A stretch of 6,678 nt of DNA from an uncultured Propionibacteriaceae bacterium (GTDB lineage: Bacteria > Actinomycetota > Actinomycetes > Propionibacteriales > Propionibacteriaceae): the NCBI GenBank assembly GCA_936941515.1, contig CAKZJI010000074.1:1-6678 (forward strand), read 5' to 3'. The translations under genes and the position numbers were made by a program. Positions 1-6,678 of this stretch are shown here, one piece after another (the stretch's first letter is position 1; each line of letters opens with the position of its first letter). A model generated the notes under the pieces. That model was not told the DNA's origin. It saw only the letters and a list, made by a program, of their open reading frames with translations, and searched no databases.

Positions 1-116
1 GGCACAACCATGCCGTCCGGGCCAATTTCGTAATCGGTTCCAGCTCTGGGGTTGCGTGGGCCGCTGGCATTTCCGAAAGCATGAAGTTCGGTAGGAGTGG
101 TGCCACAGCCGTCGTT
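1..116 (-). other. Start of the C-terminal toxin module (cut by window edge)
   Basis: Only 38 residues (1845-1882) follow the Hint His-Asn: a short N-D-G-C-G linker, then HAFGNASGPRNPRAG and TDYEIGPDGMVV at the edge. The pattern PR.PR.G.D..I...GMV is one I associate from memory with the beginning of a small actinobacterial polymorphic-toxin family, possibly related to Tse2-type ADP-ribosyltransferase-like toxins. This is a tentative recollection. No catalytic residue is visible, so the activity stays open. Confidence 0.45.
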
Positions 117-3100
117 GTTGTGGACTAGGACCCATGTCTGACTGTTGGTGGCGACGTGGTAGTTGTGGTGGCCTTCGACCTCGAGGTTGTGGACGGTGTG
201 GTGTTGGCCTGTGGATTGGATGTTCAGTACTTGGACGGTGTTGCCGTCGGGGGTGCGCAGGTGGTCGCCTTCGTGGAGTTGTCCGGCGGGGGTGTAGCCG
301 CGGTTTTCGACGTAGAACGGGTGTGTCGCGGTGGTGGTGATGTCGCCTTGGTCGGTGCGTACCACGAGGGTTTCGACGTCCTCGTGGGTGAAGGTGCGTG
401 TGACTGTGGCTGGTTCGTTCACGCCGGTGTCGGCGTTGAAGGCCATCACTTCGTCGCCTGCGACGACGTCTTGGATGGGTTTGGCGGTGCCGTCGGCCAT
501 GAGGACGGGTGTGTCTTTGGTGAAGCAGCCGTAGCGGGCTACGTCGGTGACTTTTGCTAGTGCGCCGCCTGCGCCGCCGGTGAGGGAGCCTTCGAGGGCT
601 CCTTGGCCGGTGGCGTTGAGGAAGCCGTCCATGGTGAGTGGTTGGCCGCTGGTGAGGTAGTTGATGCCGCCGGAGGCTCCGCCGTCGAGGCCGCCTTCGA
701 TGGCTCCTGCGAGGACGTTGCGGCCCAAGCAGGAGGTGACGCCTGAGGTCATTTTTGCTGCGGCTGCTGCGGCTCCGCCTCCGGCTAGGCCGGTGGCTGC
801 TCCGACGGTGCCGTCGATGGCGACTTTGCCCCAGTCGACGCTGCCGTTGCTGGATTTTTGGGACCAGATGGATGATCCGGCTCCCGTGGCTGCTCCGGCG
901 ATCATTGCTGCGCCGATGGGGCCGCCGACGCCGGTGCACATGACGGCGACGCCGCCGACGATGAGGGCTCCTGCTGCGATGTATTCCCAGTTGTTCGATA
1001 CCCAGTCGGTTGCGGCGGCTGCGGCGTTGCCGAGGACTCCGTTGTTGGAGTCCCGGTAGGCCTGCAACTCGGCCTCAGTAATCGGACGAAGGCCTTGGGG
1101 ATCAGACTGGTTGACCGGGTCATTGCCCGCGAAGGAGTACGGGTTGGCGGCCCATCCGGTACCGGTGACCGGCGCCCACGGGTCGGTGGAGAGGAAACCA
1201 CGGGTGGCCGGGTCGTAGGCACGCGCCTGCATCCATTCCAGGCCACCGATGCTCACCCCGCCCATCGAGGTCACTGATGTGCCAGACGGCAACCCCACAC
1301 CGGGCAGGCTCTGAGCCAGCTCCCACGGCGCACCCGCCCCGGTGTCACGGCCATTGGAGTCCGGCATCACCCAGGCCGTGTCCTCGCCGCCACCAGCGGT
1401 CAGGGCTGTGGCTGCGAGAGCATTGACCACCACCGTCGCCCCGATCTGGGCCACGGACGCGGCCGCCGATGCGGAATCCCAATACACAGGGGTGTCGTTG
1501 ATGCGGGACAACTCACCCAAGGCATCAACATGCAGACGTTGAGTGGCCGTCGCCATGCGGTCACCCTCCGGGCGCACCGCCGTGATACGAGCCAAGAAGC
1601 CCTGCGGATCCCACGCGAAATGCCTCTCACCCGAGGGGCCGCGTTCCCGCAGCCGCCGCCCGGAACCGTCGTAGGCATACTCGGTGCGTGACCCGTCCGG
1701 AGCCGTTGCCGTCAGCAACTGGCCCCCAGCGTCGTAGCTGTAGCGCGTGATCTGCCCATCCGTGCTCTCAGCCACCAAACGCCCATTCGCGTCCCACTCG
1801 AAGCGGAACTCGGAACCCTCCGAGTTCCGTCCGCCGGTTAGCTGCCCCGCATCATCGTAGGTGTACTCGGTGCGCAGCCCATCACGCACCTGAGCCAGAA
1901 CCCTGCCGTTCGCGTCGCGCTCAATCCGGGTGACCTGCAGGAAACCCCGACGGTTCACCCGATGCTCGGCCACCAGCCCGTCCGCATAGGACCACGTGGC
2001 ATGCAGACCATCCGCGGCCAACGACACCACACGGCCCAAAGCGTCCCGCTCCAACACCGCACGGCCCACACCGGGATGCTCCAGCGCGGAGACCCGCCCG
2101 TTGTCGTCGTACTCGTACCGGGTGATCGATCCGTCAGGACGCTCCAGGCTGGTCCGGCGACCATTCGCGTCGTAGCTGTAGCGCACCCCCACCCCGTTGC
2201 GCAGCCGCGACATCAGCTGACCGGTGGTGCTCCAGGCCAGCTCATGCACCGTCTCACCCTCGACGACCCTCATCGTCCGGGCTGCATAGTCGCGCTCCAC
2301 AGCGCTCAACACCTTGCCGTCAGCCAGCGTCATCGACCGCCGCCCGCGCTCATAACGCCACTCCAGGCTGTGCCCATCCGCATCTACCCGACGCACCGGC
2401 CGGCCCGCCGCGTCGTAGCTGTAACGAGTCACCCGCCCCAAGGGGTCCGTCTCCGTCAGAACCCTCCCAAGCTGGTCATAGGTGCGTTCCGTTCGCCCAC
2501 CCATCGGATCGATCGTCGCGACACGCTGGCCGAGCTCGTTGTACTCGAAACGAGTCACGCCACCCAACGCATTCGTCGCCGAGACGAGCTGCCCCGCCTG
2601 GTTGTAGCTGAAGGAACGCCTGCCATTCCACGGATCGCGGATGCCTATGATGCGACCGGCTGCGTCGTAGCGGAACCGAACCTTGCCACGGCCCGGCTCA
2701 ACGCGCTCGACGATGCGCCCGCAGGCATCGAAGGTGGTCGTCACCTGCTCACCGCTGGGCCAATGCTCCGCGACGATGCGTCCATCGGCATCACGCATCA
2801 CCTCATAGCGCTGACCACCGGTGCTGACCGTGGCGGCCCAACGCCCCGCGACGTCATACTCGTAGCGGAACGTGCGACCCATTGGCTGAGTCACCGCGAC
2901 CACACGTCCCGAGGCGTCACGCTCAAAGCGTGTCACCCCACCTGCCGCGTCCGTCGACTCGACCAGACGACCACACGCATCGAACCGGCGCGTGGAGACC
3001 TCCCCGTCAGCGCCCGCATCGGAGATGACGCGGCCCAGCTGATCACGCACCACATCGACGCGATCATCCCCGTCAACGAACGACAGAGGCAGCCCCGCCG

Positions 3101-5648
3101 CATCGGTGACCACCTCGCGACGCACCCCAGTGGGGTCCGTCGCACTGGTCAGATAGCCGGTGGGACCGAACTCCATGCGACAGGTGCCGCCGGTCACATC
3201 GGTGCTCTCCACCAGCCGCGACAACAGGTCATAGCCAAACGACCACGTGGACCCATCCGGCAGCTCGACGGCCTCCAACCGACCCAGGTCATCGTAGGTG
3301 GACGTCAACGTCCGCCCCAGGGCATCCGTCGTGGCCAGGCGCTCACCGTCGTCGCCGTACTCCATCACGGTGCGCGCCCCTGTGGGGTCAATCATCGCCG
3401 TCAACCGGCCCGCCGCCGAGTGCTCGAAGCGCGTCGTGGCACCCGCCGGGTCCGTCCTGGACAGAAGCACCCCGGTGGTCTCGTCATAGCGGTAGGTCGT
3501 GCGATGTCCCAGCGGGGTGATCGCCGCTACAACCCGGCCGGCCGCGTCACGCTCAAGACGCGCAGTGTTGCCGAGGCCATCCGTCGTGGCGACCAGATCC
3601 CCATGCTCATCGTGGGTGAACTCGACCCGGACCCCGGTTGGGTCGATCGCCTCCACCAGCAGGCCGCGCCGCCACGTGAACTGGGTCTCGCCCCCACTCG
3701 GATCGACGGCGACCGAGGGATTCCGGTCCTCCCCGGCATAGCTGTAGCGGGTGACTGCGCGGTGTCCGTCGGCCTCGACACTCACCTCGGTGACGCGATC
3801 CCGATCATCGAAGACGTAGTCGTACCGAGCCCCGCTGGGAAGAACCTGCGTGGTGATCCTGCCACGGTCATCAAACACCCTCAGCGTCGTCGAGCCGTCG
3901 CGCTCCGTCACAATCACCGGGTTGCCGTGCCGGTCATACGACATCGACTGGCGGCGTCCCTCACCATCGACCACGCCCACCAGGCGCCCGCGGGCATCAT
4001 GCAGCCACGTGTTGGCTCGGGATCCGTCGCCATCGGCGACAACCGTGACCTGGTTGGTGACATAGGAGAAGTGCGTGGTGCGGCCATGCTGTGACACCTG
4101 GGTCGTCACGCGCCTGTGCTCGTCGTAGGTGTTGGCTGCCTCGACGACACCGTCGCCATCGGTGACAGTCGCGATCAGACCCTCGTCATTCCAGCCATAC
4201 GAGCGCACGCCACCCGGCCCCTCGGCTGCGACGAGCCGTCCGGCCTCGTCGTAGCGATAGTCCACGCGACGCCCATCGGATGCCGTCACCGCGACGATGC
4301 GCTCACCTGCCCACTCCACTGACAGGGACCGGCCGAAGATATGGGTCAGGCCGGTGAGGCGTCCCCCAGAACGTTCAAGCGTCACACGAGTGCCTGGTCC
4401 GCCATCCACGGCCAGAACAACACCTGAGCTGCTCAGCTCAAAAGCCAACCCTGTGTTCGTGGACACCCGCAACCCGCACGCAGCGGTATCCAGCCACAGA
4501 TTCTCGCCGACGGCACGTCCCCAGCCTGCTCCCTCACGGGGGAAGACCACGACACGGCCGTCAGGCAGCCTGAACCTGGCGGAATCGTCGCTGATCTCCA
4601 GGCCGCACTCGGCCCAGGACGACCACCCGGGGCCGAAAGCGCCCGAGGTCGGATCCATCGAGTTGTAGAGACGCGACCACGCCAGCGACGCCGCAGGGCC
4701 GGTGAACCCCAAGTCCGTTTCATTCTCCAGGAAGTTCCCCGTCGCCGTGTTCACCGGATCGTTCGCATACCCTGTCGTGGGCGGGGAGCCGTACGCCACC
4801 GGCGGATCGACCTGAATGTCAGTGCGATTCTCAGCGATCCCTGCGCTCTGGAGGGCTGCGCTGATCGCCGCGTCGGGCAAGGTGGCCACATCGCCTTCAC
4901 CGCCCGCGCTCTCGAATGCGCCCGCAACCACATCTGCCCACTGGGCGTCCTGCCCATTGGCGGTCAGCCACGCCGAGAATGCGCTGATGACGCTGGAGGC
5001 ATCCAAGGTCGCCCACGAACACGAGGAGGTGAACGAGGAGCATTCCGTCGTCAACGTGCCCGGGCGCGACGCGAGTTCCTCATCCGCCCCCCGCGTGGAC
5101 GAGGCGAAGCTGCGCAGTTTCGCTGGCCGGGCCGACGACGAGCCCCCCGACCCGCCCCCACCCGAGCCGGGCTGTGGCGTCTCAGGCGACTTGGGGGCCG
5201 GAGACGCGACGGAGCGGCTCGGACCACCATCGGACAGGTCCGTGACCGGCGGATCCTCCTCACCGAACAGGTCGTCCCAGAACTTCTCCCAGCCATTGCG
5301 GTTGGCCAGCCGCTCCGCCCACGCCCGCGCCTGGGCGCGGCGTTTGTTCTCCGCCCGCGCTGCCTCCTCCAGCTCGGACACCTTGGTTGCGACCAACCGC
5401 AGATTGGAGGCAATCTCATCCAGATCCGACAACTGCTGGGTGCCGTTGGAGGTGAACACCCGGGAAAAATGCCCCTGGAAGTCAGTCAAACCATCTGTCC
5501 TGTAGGCAGAGCGTGCCCCACGCTGCCCCTCCAAGGCGCTGGCGGCGTTGGTGAAAGCTGTTCGCAGCGATGCTGAGACGTCGAAGTCGAATTCGACATC
5601 AGGCATGCCAGAGATCTGGCCCAGCGATGAGGATTTGACTGAAACCAT
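1..5648 (-). CDS. RHS/YD-repeat polymorphic toxin with DUF6531 and Hint domain (3' partial)
   Basis: A giant toxin-delivery protein; 1882 codons are visible, without any in-frame stop, before the frame leaves the left edge. Domains in order: helical ESX/WXG100-like N-terminus (1-118); Gly/Ser linker (160-172); helical segment with Cys203/Cys210; DUF6531 (about 297-373, with DPVNTATGNF and FGPGW); YD repeats (464-1352); RHS closing motif with RAYDP, GFLSTDP, NPYSFAGNDPVN and DPQGL (1476-1520); hydrophobic Gly-rich stretch (1556-1595); Hint domain (1708-1844); toxin start (1845 on). In this family the YD array is known to form a hollow shell around the C-terminal toxin, which is released by cleavage and kills rival cells. 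There is no signal peptide at the N-terminus; with the ESX-like start this suggests type VII-like export (inference). ATG 5648 is chosen for its Shine-Dalgarno and because the helical domain begins directly after it. The gene lies 65 nt behind the carboxylase gene. The toxic activity is not determined here, and an immunity gene is expected past position 1. Confidence 0.93.
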   Translation of the reverse strand, partial: MVSVKSSSLGQISGMPDVEFDFDVSASLRTAFTNAASALEGQRGARSAYRTDGLTDFQGHFSRVFTSNGTQQLSDLDEIASNLRLVATKVSELEEAARAENKRRAQARAWAERLANRNGWEKFWDDLFGEEDPPVTDLSDGGPSRSVASPAPKSPETPQPGSGGGGSGGSSSARPAKLRSFASSTRGADEELASRPGTLTTECSSFTSSCSWATLDASSVISAFSAWLTANGQDAQWADVVAGAFESAGGEGDVATLPDAAISAALQSAGIAENRTDIQVDPPVAYGSPPTTGYANDPVNTATGNFLENETDLGFTGPAASLAWSRLYNSMDPTSGAFGPGWSSWAECGLEISDDSARFRLPDGRVVVFPREGAGWGRAVGENLWLDTAACGLRVSTNTGLAFELSSSGVVLAVDGGPGTRVTLERSGGRLTGLTHIFGRSLSVEWAGERIVAVTASDGRRVDYRYDEAGRLVAAEGPGGVRSYGWNDEGLIATVTDGDGVVEAANTYDEHRRVTTQVSQHGRTTHFSYVTNQVTVVADGDGSRANTWLHDARGRLVGVVDGEGRRQSMSYDRHGNPVIVTERDGSTTLRVFDDRGRITTQVLPSGARYDYVFDDRDRVTEVSVEADGHRAVTRYSYAGEDRNPSVAVDPSGGETQFTWRRGLLVEAIDPTGVRVEFTHDEHGDLVATTDGLGNTARLERDAAGRVVAAITPLGHRTTYRYDETTGVLLSRTDPAGATTRFEHSAAGRLTAMIDPTGARTVMEYGDDGERLATTDALGRTLTSTYDDLGRLEAVELPDGSTWSFGYDLLSRLVESTDVTGGTCRMEFGPTGYLTSATDPTGVRREVVTDAAGLPLSFVDGDDRVDVVRDQLGRVISDAGADGEVSTRRFDACGRLVESTDAAGGVTRFERDASGRVVAVTQPMGRTFRYEYDVAGRWAATVSTGGQRYEVMRDADGRIVAEHWPSGEQVTTTFDACGRIVERVEPGRGKVRFRYDAAGRIIGIRDPWNGRRSFSYNQAGQLVSATNALGGVTRFEYNELGQRVATIDPMGGRTERTYDQLGRVLTETDPLGRVTRYSYDAAGRPVRRVDADGHSLEWRYERGRRSMTLADGKVLSAVERDYAARTMRVVEGETVHELAWSTTGQLMSRLRNGVGVRYSYDANGRRTSLERPDGSITRYEYDDNGRVSALEHPGVGRAVLERDALGRVVSLAADGLHATWSYADGLVAEHRVNRRGFLQVTRIERDANGRVLAQVRDGLRTEYTYDDAGQLTGGRNSEGSEFRFEWDANGRLVAESTDGQITRYSYDAGGQLLTATAPDGSRTEYAYDGSGRRLRERGPSGERHFAWDPQGFLARITAVRPEGDRMATATQRLHVDALGELSRINDTPVYWDSASAAASVAQIGATVVVNALAATALTAGGGEDTAWVMPDSNGRDTGAGAPWELAQSLPGVGLPSGTSVTSMGGVSIGGLEWMQARAYDPATRGFLSTDPWAPVTGTGWAANPYSFAGNDPVNQSDPQGLRPITEAELQAYRDSNNGVLGNAAAAATDWVSNNWEYIAAGALIVGGVAVMCTGVGGPIGAAMIAGAATGAGSSIWSQKSSNGSVDWGKVAIDGTVGAATGLAGGGAAAAAAKMTSGVTSCLGRNVLAGAIEGGLDGGASGGINYLTSGQPLTMDGFLNATGQGALEGSLTGGAGGALAKVTDVARYGCFTKDTPVLMADGTAKPIQDVVAGDEVMAFNADTGVNEPATVTRTFTHEDVETLVVRTDQGDITTTATHPFYVENRGYTPAGQLHEGDHLRTPDGNTVQVLNIQSTGQHHTVHNLEVEGHHNYHVATNSQTWVLVHNNDGCGTTPTELHAFGNASGPRNPRAGTDYEIGPDGMVV
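117..527 (-). other. Hint (intein-like) pre-toxin self-cleavage domain
   Basis: Residues 1708-1844 form a complete Hint domain. The N-terminal nucleophile is Cys1708 in CFTKDTPVLMADG. Block B has TATHPFYVE with Thr1773 and His1776 of the T-x-x-H motif. Then comes the PAGQLHEGD stretch, block F VHNLEVEGHHNYHV, and the C-terminal WVLVHN with His1843-Asn1844. These residues carry out the N-S acyl shift and Asn cyclisation known for inteins. The next residue is Asn rather than Cys, Ser or Thr, so splicing is not expected; cleavage that releases the downstream toxin is. The domain, at 137 residues, has no homing endonuclease insertion. Confidence 0.9.
864..983 (-). other. Glycine-rich hydrophobic segment in the pre-toxin region
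   Basis: Residues 1556-1595 (YIAAGALIVGGVAVMCTGVG, then GPIGAAMIAGAATGAG) are long enough to span a membrane twice and rich in small-residue spacing. It follows NNWEYIAAG and precedes a second Gly/Ala-rich stretch up to about residue 1700. Similar segments sit between the RHS core and the Hint domain in Gram-positive polymorphic toxins. They may help the toxin cross the target membrane, or pack inside the shell; neither role can be decided from sequence. Confidence 0.55.
1089..1223 (-). other. Conserved RHS core-closing motif (core/C-terminal junction)
   Basis: Residues 1476-1520 read RAYDP, then RGFLSTDP, NPYSFAGNDPVN and DPQGL, a clear match to the hallmark R.YDP..GRF[L/I]S.DP...G..NPY.Y..N.P....DP.G that ends RHS cores. 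Family knowledge places an aspartate-dependent self-cleavage and the variable toxin region just after this motif. What follows it differs in base composition from what precedes it. Confidence 0.9.
1593..4259 (-). repeat. RHS/YD-repeat array, about forty units
   Basis: Residues 464-1352 consist of roughly forty degenerate units of about 21 residues of the form [Y/F/W/R]D..GR[L/V]......DG.....[Y/F]. Examples are YDEAGRL at 466, FDACGRL, YDAAGRI, YDQLGRV and YDANGRR. Several units deviate: Trp replaces the first Tyr, or the GR pair is lost. At DNA level, near-identical blocks recur, such as the 17-mer at 1729-1745 and 2167-2183, of which the first 14 bases also occur at 2410-2423. YD arrays are known to wind into a beta-strand cocoon that encloses the C-terminal toxin. 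The number of units is by eye and may be off by a few. Confidence 0.92.
4530..4760 (-). other. DUF6531 domain before the RHS repeats
   Basis: Residues 297-373 begin with DPVNTATGNF and continue with E.DL.F.GPA..L.W.R.YNS.DP and FGPGWSSW, the signature of DUF6531, which directly precedes the YD array in many exported RHS toxins. It closes with a beta-rich LPDGRVVVFPREG stretch. In solved RHS structures the region ahead of the repeats plugs or caps one end of the shell; that role here is by analogy. Confidence 0.85.
5289..5648 (-). other. ESX/WXG100-like helical N-terminal domain of the RHS protein
   Basis: Residues 1-120 are polar and predicted helical. A first helix (about 24-45) rich in Ala and Ser is followed by YRTDGLTDFQGHF, which could be the turn of a helical hairpin, then by a long charged helix from Ser74 (SDLDEIASNLRLVATKVSEL) running into EEAARAENKRRAQARAW. 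The second helix has heptad-like hydrophobic spacing and looks like a coiled coil. Exported RHS and LXG/WXG proteins of Gram-positive bacteria use such N-terminal hairpins to dock with small WXG partners. A strict W-x-G is not present, so the ESX assignment rests on architecture rather than on the motif. Confidence 0.5.
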
Positions 5649-5652
5649 GGTG

Positions 5653-5659
5653 CCCCTCT
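5653..5659 (-). promoter_or_regulatory. Shine-Dalgarno sequence of the RHS gene
   Basis: AGAGGGG sits four bases before the ATG at 5648 on the minus strand (AGAGGGG-CACC-ATG). It supports this start over the later in-frame ATG at 5606, which lacks a purine-rich stretch at the right distance. Confidence 0.7.
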
Positions 5660-5711
5660 GTGAAATTGCTACCCGGTCGAGTAGCCGTTTCTAAAGCTTA
5701 TGACAGAGGAG
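5653..5711 (-). promoter_or_regulatory. Leader fold that could sequester the RHS gene ribosome binding site
   Basis: In the minus-strand transcript, CUCCUCUGU (5711-5703), three bases after the carboxylase stop codon, can pair with ACAGAGGGG (5661-5653), which contains the Shine-Dalgarno of the RHS gene. That is nine pairs including one G-U. Between the arms lies a second hairpin at 5668-5685, with a seven-pair stem (GCUACUC/GGGUAGC, one U-G) and a GACC loop. The complementarity is seen directly. The suggested effect, that translation of RHS is low unless ribosomes finishing the carboxylase melt the fold, is inference. No convincing -35/-10 pair was found in the gap. Confidence 0.35.
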
Positions 5712-5713
5712 GG

Positions 5714-6678
5714 TCATGCCTTTGTGGCGATAGAATCCTCAAACACCTCAATGATGGCGGGCCTCAGCTGGGCGACGGGGATCACCTTGTCCACCGAACC
5801 GACCTCCACCGCACGCTGAATGGAATGCACCCCGTCGAACTCCGCCGCGACCTCGCTGATCTTCTCCGCGCGGACCGTCGACCTCAGATCCTCCAGCTCC
5901 ACCTGCAGCGCTGCCCGACGCTCCGGGGCAGCCCGTCGCACCCGGGCCTCCAGGCGACGCACCCTGAGATCAGCTGCCGTGCGTTTCGCGACGTCCCCCG
6001 CGAACACCACCGCAGCCGCCGGGGCCCCGCCCAGCACCGACGCGAACGAACCCTCCAACGCCAGCACCGTCATGTTCGGATTCAGCTGCTTGCTGAACAC
6101 CACGAATGCGCCACCGTGATACCGGGAGATCACCACGAACACGATGGGCCCGTCGAAGTTGACGATGGCCCGCCCGATCTCCGCGCCGTACTCCAGCTGC
6201 AGATTCCGCATCGACTCCGGCGACCCGTCGAAGCCCGACAGATTCGCCAGCACCACCAGCGGCCGGTTGCCCGACGCGGCGTTGATGGCCCGTGCCACCT
6301 TCTTGCTGGACCGGGGGAACAACGTCCCTGCCGTGTAGGCGTCAGGTCCGTCCGCCGGCGGAAAACCAGCCCTGGCGACGGGTTTCGACTCGATCCCGAT
6401 CAGACACACCGAGAACCCGCCCAGCCGGGCATCCGTCACCACCGCAGTCTCCGCGTCGCCCATCCCGGCCCAGCGCTCCACCAGCGGGGAGTCGACGTCG
6501 GCGACGGCACGCAACACACTGCGGATGTCGAAGGGCTTCTTGCGATCGGGGTTCTTGTCGACGGAGAAGATCTCCCCCACCGTCGCGAACTCACCCTCGT
6601 GCGGGAAGTCCGAGACGTCCCGGTCCACCGGGTCGCTGGTCTCGGTGCGCCGGGGCCGGTCCTCGCCGGGCAAGATCG
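5714..6678 (-). CDS. Biotin-dependent acyl-CoA carboxylase, C-terminal carboxyltransferase domain (5' partial)
   Basis: This is the carboxyltransferase C-subdomain of an acetyl-/propionyl-CoA carboxylase. That half-reaction moves the carboxyl group from biotin to an acyl-CoA in the cytoplasm, feeding fatty-acid or methylmalonyl/propionate metabolism. Counting from the in-frame TTG near the edge, the visible 319 residues contain LANLSGFDGSPESMR (142-156), SRYHGGAFVVFS (183-194) with the His-Gly-Gly-Ala turn typical of the crotonase-like oxyanion site, and LEGSFASVLGGAPAAAVVF (206-224). A charged helical stretch (about 235-275) follows, then the EFD.VHS..RA.EVGS.D closing segment (278-294) of this family. 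The frame stays open through the TTG to the window edge, so the true start is outside. The flanking style resembles the long single-chain actinobacterial carboxylases that carry biotin carboxylase, BCCP and both carboxyltransferase halves; this fused architecture is inferred. The gene ends in TGA 65 nt before the RHS gene on the same strand, with no clear terminator. The acyl-CoA specificity cannot be read here. Confidence 0.88.
   Translation of the reverse strand, partial: ILPGEDRPRRTETSDPVDRDVSDFPHEGEFATVGEIFSVDKNPDRKKPFDIRSVLRAVADVDSPLVERWAGMGDAETAVVTDARLGGFSVCLIGIESKPVARAGFPPADGPDAYTAGTLFPRSSKKVARAINAASGNRPLVVLANLSGFDGSPESMRNLQLEYGAEIGRAIVNFDGPIVFVVISRYHGGAFVVFSKQLNPNMTVLALEGSFASVLGGAPAAAVVFAGDVAKRTAADLRVRRLEARVRRAAPERRAALQVELEDLRSTVRAEKISEVAAEFDGVHSIQRAVEVGSVDKVIPVAQLRPAIIEVFEDSIATKA

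Noticed and set aside
156..560. 134-codon Val/Gly-rich open frame on the plus strand
   Set aside because: Antisense to the Hint domain, whose motifs are unmistakable on the minus strand; no start signal.
1962..4094. 710-codon open frame on the plus strand
   Set aside because: It lies wholly antisense to the YD array; its His/Arg/Pro-rich, quasi-repetitive product mirrors the repeat codons, and there is no Shine-Dalgarno or recognisable domain.
4816..5505. 229-codon open frame on the plus strand
   Set aside because: Antisense to the N-terminal part of the RHS gene; low-complexity Ser/Ala/Pro product, explained by GC-rich third positions on the other strand.
5604..5606. Alternative ATG start (Met15) for the RHS protein
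   Set aside because: No suitable purine-rich sequence upstream, while ATG 5648 has AGAGGGG at four bases.
5668..5685. Intrinsic terminator after the carboxylase gene
   Set aside because: The stem is seven pairs and is followed by AAUUUC rather than a U-run; a leader hairpin is more plausible.
6671..6673. TTG as the start codon of the carboxylase
   Set aside because: The frame continues open to the window edge and only the C-terminal subdomain is encoded; the TTG is most likely an internal Leu codon.

Overview
The window is GC-rich bacterial DNA. Codon use with G or C at third positions, a carboxylase of the large multidomain type and a DUF6531/RHS protein with an ESX-like N-terminus all point to a Gram-positive actinomycete (Actinomycetota). 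From memory, the sequence around the RHS hallmark resembles proteins of the Actinomyces / Propionibacteriaceae type, but this could not be tested. Everything convincing lies on the minus strand, so the window reads from right to left. I see no gene on the plus strand, and no RNA gene, IS element or CRISPR array.

The right end (5714-6678) holds the 3' end of a biotin-dependent acyl-CoA carboxylase gene. It encodes the C-terminal carboxyltransferase subdomain, and its frame is still open at the window edge. A 65-nt gap follows. In it a Shine-Dalgarno sequence for the next gene can pair with a segment just behind the carboxylase stop codon, and a smaller hairpin is nested between the two arms.

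The rest (1-5648) is one uninterrupted reading frame of 1882 visible codons with no stop. It is a giant RHS/YD-repeat polymorphic toxin. In protein order it has: an alpha-helical ESX/WXG100-like N-terminus with a charged coiled coil; a Gly/Ser linker; a small helical segment with a Cys pair; DUF6531; about forty YD repeats of roughly 21 residues; the conserved RHS core-closing motif; a glycine-rich hydrophobic stretch; a Hint (intein-like) self-cleaving domain ending in His-Asn; and the first 38 residues of a C-terminal toxin cut by the window edge. The likely role is contact-dependent or secreted competition between bacteria: the YD shell encloses the toxin, and Hint cleavage frees it. The toxin's catalytic part, the stop codon and the expected immunity gene would lie beyond position 1.

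The most informative signal beyond ordinary annotation is a switch in strand composition and codon choice inside the RHS gene, near the core/C-terminal junction (about 900-1200). It is what recombination-driven exchange of toxin modules would leave behind.
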